Below are positions 12,025 through 64,000 of a DNA stretch of 64,000 nucleotides, in pieces. The stretch's first letter is position 1; each line of letters opens with the position of its first letter. The notes beneath the pieces were generated by a model that did not search any database, was not told the origin of the DNA, and saw nothing but the letters and a program-made list of their open reading frames with translations. The DNA is from Hirudinaria manillensis. Its lineage: Eukaryota > Annelida > Clitellata > Hirudinida > Hirudinidae. The DNA lies in NCBI GenBank assembly GCA_034509925.1, contig CM067529.1, positions 2,931,001 to 2,995,000 on the forward strand. Direction: 5' to 3'. A program made the position numbers and the translations under genes.

Positions 12025-15000
12025 TTACTTTCTTCTATTCGGATTTAAACTTATTTAAATATAACTTAATTTATTCCAAGTCTCTTCGCTCGTTTATTAC
12101 GTGCGCAAGTTGGTGAGAAAATTGGCTGAAAAATAGTCCCTTAAATTTAATTAAATAATCTATTCTCTTCTGAAAGCAAAAAGCCGGAAGTAATTTTTCT
12201 AGCGCTGACTCGAGAACCGGCTGCTAATCACCTTGACATGTCAGAGAAGAATTCTTGAAAATTTTATTCGGGCGTTACAGCAGAGAAATGACACAAGAGT
12301 TCATAGCTCGCTTCCTTTAGAACCGTCGTAACTTTTATAGTTTCCAAAATGCATTGCCATGCGTTGGGAAGTTCTTTAGACCAATTTCTCAGAACCTTTT
12401 GGAATCTGTACCCTTTGGAATCAATTTTTATAAAAGTCCAGAGAGAAATCCTAGCGAGATATTAATAGAATTTAATAATTCAGTCTAAAAGAACGTTTGC
12501 TCATGGGTAGGGAAAATGAATTTCCATATTTTTTCGTATTCGGATTCACAAAAGTAATCGTTTAAAATTCAAAATTTAAATTTTATTTCAACATTTTCAA
12601 GTATTTTCTTTTCTTTTACTCTTTATTTCCGAGCGAAAATAAAAAGCTGGAAAGTCAAGCCGGCGTTTAGTTGTCGGGAAGATAAATATATTCCCCAAAG
12701 TGCTCGAGTCTGTCAACTTAAATGGTGATGCCGGGAAGATTTTTAATGCGGATTCACGGGCCATTTTTTCCAGCCAAGATGGAACCAGGGAAAAGTGATG
12801 GATCTCCAGATGCTTCCAGGGATGAACCGGAGTCGCGAAGGGCAACCAAACGTGTCCGGCTCGCATCCGGAACTTTGGCAAAGCAGTGCTGGAGTAGCCG
12901 ATCGGTGATGTTTGAAAATTAGTCTCCGCAAATATGGCGTTTGTTTTCCACCTTCCATCCTTTCCGAGCATGGCAAGGCACGGTCGTGTCTGAAAGTTCA
13001 TCTGGAATGACGAGTATTTAAAATATGCATGAAAATGCCGACGTGCGCCGGAGTTTTCCAGGGGAAGAAATATGATTCGTCTCGTGTCTCTAAAGAAGTT
13101 AGCCGAGGGAAAGGAGTGCCGGGTCGAGCACAAATTGGAGCCACTTTTTCGTGACCCACATTCATGAACATCCACTAGCGCCATCGTCCTCGTCGTCGTC
13201 GTCTTTGTCATCGTCATCGTCGTCGTTATCTCATCGTCATCGCCAGTCCTACTGCCGGCAAATGCTAAAAAGTTCGCTCGGTTCCAAGGGAGCACTAAAG
13301 CAACCCTTTTTTCCTCGTCGTCTCTTCATTCTCTGCCAACAATTTCTGCCATTTTTTTTGCAAAATGATCGAAAAGTGACGACCTCCTGACCTTCATAGG
13401 GCAAACGAAGGTCATTAAAACTGAGATCCGAGCTACGTGCACGTGTTTGTTTGTTTGTACGTGCGTGTGTGTCTGTGTGTTGTTTTTTTTTTTTATGTAT
13501 TTTTCTTTTGTGTGCTTATGGGTCTGAAGGCAAATACTCATTGTGGGATCACTTACCATTATTTGATAGCGGCTTTGATGAACAATTTGAACACTAATTG
13601 GAATTCCTAATTTCCTAATTAAAACCTTTAATCTGTTTAATCGCCTAAAAGTATAATCGCCATGTTTTAATAATATGAAAATAATTTTAGTCTTAATTAT
13701 TACATGCAAACTGCAACAACAACAACAACATCAACGACGACGACGACGACGAGGATGACAACAATTATAGTAACAAAAGTTAGATCTGACGAATGCTACA
13801 AAGATGTTTGACCTTGTATTATTATTATTACTATTATTATTATTATTATTATTATTATTGTTATTATTGTTGTTGTTGTTATAATTACAATTATTATTCT
13901 AATTATAAATTTATTCATTGGAAAATTATATTATACAATAATCACCTCCAATTTTGTTTCATCATCGTGTAGTCCGATTAATTAAGCAACAGAACGATTT
14001 TAAATTTTGAAAAGATTTAAAATTTTTCGGAATTAAAAAAAAAACAATTTGTGAAGTTAATTGAAAAAAAAATTATTATTTATTATTTTATTACATATAT
14101 TTATTATTTATTTGTAAAATAATATTTATTTATATTTGTTGTAAATTTTATTGAGTTTGATAAGACTTTATTAGACTGACTTTTAGAAAGTCACGCATAA
14201 ATCCTTTGAAATCAAACGATTTTTCCTCTAGACACGATTGCATCTCCACCTTCGCGAATTTAATTTTTTTTCCGGCATTTAAAAAATAAAATATTTATAA
14301 ATTAATTTTTAAAAAGAATATTTAATCATCTGTAACCGTGTAACGGTATAGTTACATATAGTGTTATAATATTGTCACTCATTTATTATAACTCATTTCT
14401 AATAAATAATATTAATAATAAATATCCTTTTCAGTTAAAAATTTATTTTCAAATTTTCTTTTTTAAAATCAAAACTAAAAAAAAAGAAAAAGGTGATAAT
14501 TCGATCGGTGAAGGCAAAGTGAGAACAGAAATTGCCTTTCGTTCGTGCAAAATTCTCAAAATTCCCGACTCGGATTTCTTTCGAAAATCCAGAAAAAATT
14601 TCCGATGGAAACAAAAACCTTAAACAAAGAACAGAAAATAAAAATTAGAAAAATTCCTGCGATTCTGAAAATGGAAGAAAAGAAAAGAAAGAAGAAATAA
14701 AAAATTCCCGTCCGTTTCTCTGACGAATTCCGAGGTCAAATTGTGAGCGGAATGACCATTTTCCAGAACTCTTGATCTGCTCCGTGGAAACACGATCCGG
14801 ACCTGGAAAAGGGATCCGGCCGGTCCCGCGGAAGAAGAGGGGAAGGAATACTCAACTGTGCCGGAAGAGATTCGAGATCAATCCGGGCACAGATAAGAAG
14901 TGATTTCTTATAGATTTCCAGACATTATCTGGCGTTTCGCAGACCGTCCCATTCCTATAAAACAGGTCGATTATGGGGCCTTCATGGAAGCATTAACAAC

Positions 15001-15780
15001 GCGAATACCGCGCGTTGCTCTTTCGGACACCTCCGCATTTTGCCGGAAAGCTACGTTCCGAGCGGAGAGAGAGGAGGAGATTAGTCGAAGCCTTTTAGCA
15101 TCTGGGCGCTCTTCGAGAGATTTCCCTCTTCGCAGATAGTCGTCTGCTCGGTTTTTAATTAATGTTTGATCGATGAAATAGTTTGAATTAAAAAGAAAGG
15201 ATTGTGAGTCGAATGAACATTTATTTTTTCTTGTTGTCGTTGTTTTGAATTTCCCATCTTTTCGAGAGTCCATCTCGAGATCCGACGTTGAACGAATTAA
15301 ATTTTTGTTGATTAATTACTCAATTAGCGGAAAACGATTTACGACATTAACAATTTAACGATCAAAGAAAGAAATATTCATCCGCTGTAAATTGGAAATT
15401 TGATATCGTCTCTTGTATTTCGAACTCTCGCAACGGACCTCAACAATACGCCTTTTAAAGATTCCTTTCCGGGAATTCTGGGCAGTTAATTTACAAAAAC
15501 AACAACAACAACCAAAAAACACCGCAAAAAAAAACTCCCGAGAAGTTGAAACGATTCTGAGACACGCAAAGCGTTGCTGAAATGAAGAACGATTGTCAAA
15601 ACAGAGCGAGATTTTGTAGCAGTCAGCTCCATCTGCAACTGTCCAACGAACTCGGTCGTCCTGCAATCATCACCACGAGCTGGAGTTATCACCACGAACA
15701 GTTGAGAGACTAATTGGCTTCGTTTGGATTTGGAAATTGAAGCAATTTTCCTGACCACTGGACGTGGAAAAGGCGAAAAG

Positions 15781-53199
<37,419 letters not shown>

Positions 53200-53496
53200 T
53201 TATTATCATCACCATCATCATCATGACCACCTATGTCATCGTCGTCGTCATCGTCATCATCATGGTCATCATCATCATCATCATCACTAAAACCTCAATC
53301 ATCGTTTTCACAACGTTATTGATTCCATCGTGGGTCGAGAAAAACCAGTTGGTTAATTTGTTGCTGGTTATGATGATGATGATGGTGGTGGTGTTGATGG
53401 TGATGATGATGATGATGATGTTATTTTGTTATGATATCGACGATGTCGATGATGATGACGATGACGATGTTCTCGTTGTTTTTTGATGTCGCACTC
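53200..53496. other. Tail-to-tail spacer between the Ig gene and the SUEL/CUB/sushi gene
   Basis: About 300 bp separates the two converging stop codons. It is almost all ATC and GAT triplet arrays, and both 3' UTRs must lie in or across it. No clear AATAAA was found on either strand. Confidence 0.5.
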
Positions 53497-59432
<5,936 letters not shown>

Positions 59433-60137
59433 CTGGAAAGAAAACAACCGGGAAAAGGAACGTCACGTCACGTCATGCAAAAGTCAACGTCGCAGTTTCT
59501 CGAGTGGAGAAATAAAAGTGGCGTCTCGAATTTTTGAATTCTTACGTCTGCTCTTTTTTTTTTCCCCCAATGTTTTGGCGGGACATCAAACGTCCTGCCT
59601 GGAGAAGCCACGTATGGATTCGGATGTTTATCGTTTATCAACGTGTTTACAAGATGATGATTTGCGTTACTATGGCGATGGAAAGGACAGTGATGGTCGT
59701 GATGATGATGATGATGTGGCGGTGGCGATGGTAATCATATATAGATCGGCAATTTAATTAAAAATTAGTTATGACCAATTATGTCAATTGATTGATTGAG
59801 TGATTGATTGATTTATAGATTGATTGATTGATAGATTGATTGATTGATTGATTGACGTTTCGTTAGGCTAACGACCAATTAAGCCTCATTAGCGAGAATA
59901 CGGAGGGTTCTTAATTGGCTGCATTTTGCTTCTGTTTTTTTAGGTTTCCATGGAGACATCAAAGGTTTATAACATTTTTTCTCTCGAAGAAATTTTCCAA
60001 AAGGAAATGATGGGCTTTTTTTTTATAAATTAATCTTTAATTTTTATATTATTAATAATATATTTATAAATTATTCATTGATAATATATTTATTAAATTT
60101 TATTTAATATCTTTAATAATTTATTGCTCGACGTTAG

Positions 60138-60425
60138 TGCTATTGGTCTTGTTGCGTTTGTAATGTTTTGTATAATTGGAACTCATTACCACCTGATTTT
60201 ATTAATGCTACAACCGTTTCTAGATTCAATGCACTTATAAGAGACTTTGATCTTAGCAAATATCTTACATATAACTAACTCTCATTGTAGTCATTATCGC
60301 CACCTTGACTCATACTGTCATTGCAATTTGTCCTTGCTCGAATTGGAAATCGAAAACTGTGTTAGTGGTCCTATTGGGCCCTTCAGTTTGAATAAATAAA
60401 TAAATAAATAAAAATAAATAAATAA
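60138..60425 (+). mobile_element. 3' end of a non-LTR retrotransposon, truncated
   Basis: A 46-codon open tail of an ORF2-like frame ends at TAA 60276-60278. It contains LYNWNSLPPDFINA, TTVSRFNALIRDFD and LSKYLTYN. The WNSLP motif followed by a short helix is the usual C-terminus of Jockey/CR1-type LINE reverse-transcriptase proteins. A 3' UTR of about 110 bp ends in an (AATA)n tail (60390-60425). A TAG just upstream and the lack of RT motifs show it is 5'-truncated and inactive. Confidence 0.7.
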
Positions 60426-61395
60426 TTAATACAACGTTTGTTGTATTCATAATTATAATATGTTTTTATTATTTAATATTATAATTTCATATTAACTAAT
60501 ATTATCTTCTCGAAAGCGAACATTATTTCAACGATTCCAATTAGACGAGAAATATGGCTTGATCAAAAGAACAACATGGCTTTTGCTTCCGAACAAATGT
60601 TTTTTTTTATAAATATATATTTATATAAATATATATTTCTTTTCTTTTCATTGAATTAAAGATTTTTAGATGAAATGAGGCGCGAAGCACAATTGCTTTT
60701 ACTTTGAATTTAATAATAATTATAAATAATTATATAATAATAATAATAATAATAATAATACTATAATAATAGTAATGTAATCATAATAATAATAAATAAT
60801 AATAAATAATTATTTTAAATTTAAACGAAAGAAAATTCCATTAAATTACGATTATTGTGTTTTTTATATTTAATTTAAAAAAAAACAAATTAAAGAATTG
60901 ATTTGAAAAACAAATGGTATTTATTCGAACTTAATTCCAATGTCTCCTCGCGGGGTTTTTCCAATCAGCGGATGGAAAGAATTTAATGCTCCACTTTAAA
61001 GAATTCCATTGTGGCTTTAATTAGCCGGAAATATTGTGACGTCACGTGAAAAGACCCTCTGTGATTGGCCGGCCATGACAAGGGCAGGTCCGGGCGATAC
61101 CCGGTAATACCCAAATTGAAAATTTAAATAATTCACGTTCAATTTCTATATTTTAATAGATTAAATGCCAAATAAGTTTCCTAAATTCATTAAGATTTCT
61201 TGAAGAGTAATTACGTTTAATTATTTCTGTATAAAATAAGTCATAAAAGCAAGTTAGTTTTTTTTTCTTTTTAAGAAACCAACCAAGTTGACAGGCAGAT
61301 GTTCTGGAATGGCAATCCCTTAGACCCTATCTTTGGTCTCTTGATTGTCCCCATAGGTTCTCTCCAAACTCCCCTCGTACCCCCAATTTGAACCA

Positions 61396-61455
61396 CATCC
61401 ACCCATGCATCCACCCAGGCATCCACCCAGGCATCCACCCATGCAACCATCCATG
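61396..61455. repeat. Five-copy 12 bp tandem repeat
   Basis: Units CATCCACCCATG and CATCCACCCAGG alternate; the last copy is degenerate. Confidence 0.93.
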
Positions 61456-62078
61456 CATACAACCGGGCACCCACCCCAAAACAATAAATCAAGGGAGACG
61501 TGCATAAAATCCGAGGTGAAAAATTGCCCTATCCGCGCATTCATCGGTTGTCATGGCAACATGGTTCCTCGAAATTATGAATAGCCGGAGTCACTTCCGC
61601 CTCCGGGAAAATGAGCGGGAGAACAGGTGCCTGCTGCGGTTGGGGCTGAGACAACCCAGGAGGGGACTCCTGGGTCACCCTCTCAGTCCGTCACTTAAAA
61701 AAACAATTTTTTTTTAATAATTTTACTTTTCTCAGAAGAGGAGAAAAGGTGGCTTCGCTTTTCTTAATCCGATGTGCAATGGTTTTTCGGAAAAATTGAT
61801 TACGTCACTATTAAACTTCAATCGTGTGCAAGTTAAGCTGTAAAATTTAATAATATTAATAATAATAATAATAATAATAGATAATAATATTATCGATATA
61901 ATAATAATAAAATAATATTAACAATAATATAAATATTATATATATATTAAATTTAAAATAAAATAAGATTAATAATAATATTATTATTATTGTAACAGTC
62001 ATAGCAATAATAATAACGGTAATAATAAAGACAAAGTAACATTCCAAAAGGACATCTCCATGGAAACCACTCCAGGTC

Positions 62079-62209
62079 TTAAAACGTCCATTTGACCTCG
62101 GAAAGGCATCCACCGCGAATCTCTTCCGTCTCCTTGTTGACCTTGAACTTCAGCAGGAGTGGAAAAGAATCCGCCGCTTGTTTGTTCAACTCTTCGACTC
62201 GAAGAGCAT
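62079..62209 (-). CDS. Probable terminal exon of an unidentified gene
   Basis: An acceptor (TTATCCCAG) in phase 1 opens 42 codons running ALRVEELNKQAADSFPLLLK to GGCLSEVKWTF and a TAA. The composition is protein-like and not repeat-derived. The segment resembles the last strands of the CUB domain at 58.5 kb (compare FPLLLKFK with NFLLEFKG), so it may be the end of a related gene on the same strand; this is a weak inference. No preceding exon was found up to 64 kb. A weak GTGGAT site inside it (phase 1) could instead link it to the SUEL exon. Confidence 0.4.
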
Positions 62210-64000
62210 CTGGGATAAGAAATGATTTTCCGACTGGAAAATTGAAGGAAAGATGATGAAGAAAAAGAGGAAGAGGAAGAAGAAGATGATGAAGATAATG
62301 ACGACGACGACGACGACGATGACGGCGATGATGATGATGATGATAATGATGGAGGAAGGGCTGGAAAAGAGGAGAGGGAGATAGATAAAGAAACAAATGG
62401 AAAGCATGGAAAGCAATGTTTAAGCAGCCATAAAGATGTCCTTCACATTCGTCCGAGGCCGGTCGCAATTGCGCTAATGCGTGCTTTCCCTTCATCGCCG
62501 TAGTGGACGATGGTGATGATGACGACGACGACTACGCTGATGACCAGGGCACTCACTGGAAATGGCTGGATAAGATGACGTCATCACGGATAAGACGAGG
62601 GGAGCAGAGTTGGGGGATCGATTGGAGTGCAACAATTTCGTCTGTCATTAAAGGAGACGCTGGTACGTGCTCACGGAATGGCGCCAATTTATTTGAGATT
62701 ATCAAGGATATTGAGCAGACATTTTTGTGTGTGTGTGTGTTCTTGTTTCTGTTTGCTTTTTGTGCTCGTTTGTTGTTGTTGGAGGTTGCTGCTATTGTTG
62801 TAATCAGTTGATAAATTATTTATTATATTTATAGTTATTTCTGTAAATTTATTATTTTATTGTTTATTGTTGATTTTGTAGTTTAATTTATTCTGATGCC
62901 AACACTTGTGTGGTGCTCAAAGTGATTGATTCGAAATTAGTCATATTTAATTTATAATTATTCATATTTAATTTATTCTTATTTATATTCATTTTATAAT
63001 TATTCCAAATAATAAAGCATTAAAAAATGAGGTGAAACGAATTGAGTGGGAAAATGAAATTTTAAAAATCCTACGTTATTAAATTGAAAACGTTATTTTA
63101 AGAAAATATAAATACAATTTAATTATATATTATAATTATAATTATATTTTAATTATTATTATTTATTATAAATAAATATATTCAAACAATTCCATATAAT
63201 ATTTATAAATAATTTATAAACAATTATTTCATAATAAATAATTTAAAAATAATTATTTTCAACAACAACAACATCAAAAGACGAGGTCATTCACTCTCCT
63301 TCATCGCAAATTACCGACATGTGACATCGCTCTCGGGTTGCCATCCGACCACGTCCAACAACATCCGACAACAACATCATCAACAACAACAACAATCACT
63401 CGGGCTTAAAAACAAAAATACAACCACGGGGAGTATAAGTTGATTAATTAATTTTCCAGATCCGGCAACGGATCCTCCAGAAAAGCGTCACGTGCGAGGC
63501 AAATATGGTTTCATTTCCACAACTCCATTCTTAATATTGGACGGACGGACGGTTGGATGGACGGAAGGATGGACAGATGGACGAACGGACGGAAGGATGG
63601 ATGGACATATGGACGGACGGAAGGATGAATACATATGAGATTGAAAGAAAATTTCAGACCCTGGGTATGACAGGAGAATGAGATAGAAGAGTCATTACGA
63701 CCATTTTGTTTCTAATAAGCTCTGACGTTATTTTCAGTTATTATTTAAAAAAAAAACTTTATTAATACTTTATTATTATTAATATTAATAATATTATTAT
63801 TATTGTTTTTATTATTATTATTATTATTATTTAATATAATATGTAATAATTGTAATATATTTCTGTAAATACGTAATATAGATTTTTTTAATAATCGAAT
63901 TGTGACCACGTGATGACCTCATGTCATCAACTTCCGGCAACAAACAAACGAAGCGATAAATTTTCCTCTCCTGAATATTTAAAATATTTATTTCATATTA
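62210..64000. other. Right-hand end of the window, no supported gene
   Basis: AT-rich, with a GAC/GAT cluster at 62.3 kb, GAC at 62.51 kb, CAA runs at 63.26 and 63.37-63.39 kb, GGAC/GGAT repeats at 63.54-63.62 kb and ATT at 63.76-63.83 kb. No exon seen on either strand. Confidence 0.5.

Larger units (their letters stand above)
59433..62078. other. 5' side of the SUEL gene: intron or intergenic
   Basis: The missing first exon(s) should lie here or beyond the window, but none is convincing. The stretch holds a GATT run at 59.79-59.86 kb, a dead LINE end at 60.1-60.4 kb, AAT tracts at 60.7 and 61.86 kb and the 12-mer array at 61.4 kb. Confidence 0.45.

Noticed and set aside
12597-13390. 232-codon minus frame and overlapping plus frames
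   Set aside because: Part is GAC/GAT repeat; the rest resembles no known family and is open on both strands because the block is GC-rich.
53223-53486. Poly-Ile/Val hydrophobic frame just after the Ig-gene stop
   Set aside because: It is pure ATC/GTC repeat without an acceptor or phase match, unlike exon 8; it shows how easily such repeats mimic TM helices.

Overview
The window is nuclear DNA from an invertebrate animal. Genes are split by GT/AG introns, the sequence is AT-rich, and it is crowded with di-, tri- and tetranucleotide arrays, especially ATT/AAT, GAT/GAC, CAA, ATTC and AATC. A clear innexin, together with SUEL-lectin, CUB, sushi and Ig-domain membrane proteins, points to a bilaterian invertebrate. 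A lophotrochozoan such as an annelid is my guess from overall character only.

Layout. 1-930 (-): 5' end of a GH31 alpha-glucosidase gene (signal peptide, trefoil domain, start of the GH31 N-terminal domain) that runs off the left edge. 2373-3814 (+): a complete six-exon SWEET sugar transporter, divergent from the glucosidase. 5060-5461 (+): a small single-pass membrane protein of unknown identity. 5.7-15.7 kb: no supported gene, many microsatellites. 15781-53199 (+): an eight-exon immunoglobulin-superfamily gene (signal peptide, three Ig-like domains, one TM helix). Its first intron is about 23 kb and all splice phases agree. 50417-51989 (-): a complete two-exon innexin nested on the opposite strand inside the last Ig-gene intron. 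53497-59432 (-): the 3' five exons of a SUEL lectin, CUB, sushi, TM and Gln-rich-tail receptor-like gene, whose 5' end I could not find. 60.1-60.4 kb: the 3' end of a dead non-LTR retrotransposon. 62079-62209 (-): a probable terminal exon of another gene.

Gene relations. The divergent glucosidase and SWEET genes could act in the same job (release and transport of sugars). The Ig gene, innexin and SUEL/CUB/sushi gene all encode cell-surface proteins but show no evident shared pathway. The most unusual theme is that the microsatellites that fill the introns also occur inside predicted exons. They encode the poly-isoleucine TM helix of the Ig protein and Asn/Gln and Ser/Gly insertions in the CUB and sushi domains. 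I saw no CRISPR array, prokaryotic operon or intact mobile element. All exon models come from reading splice sites, phases and protein motifs by eye, with no transcript evidence.
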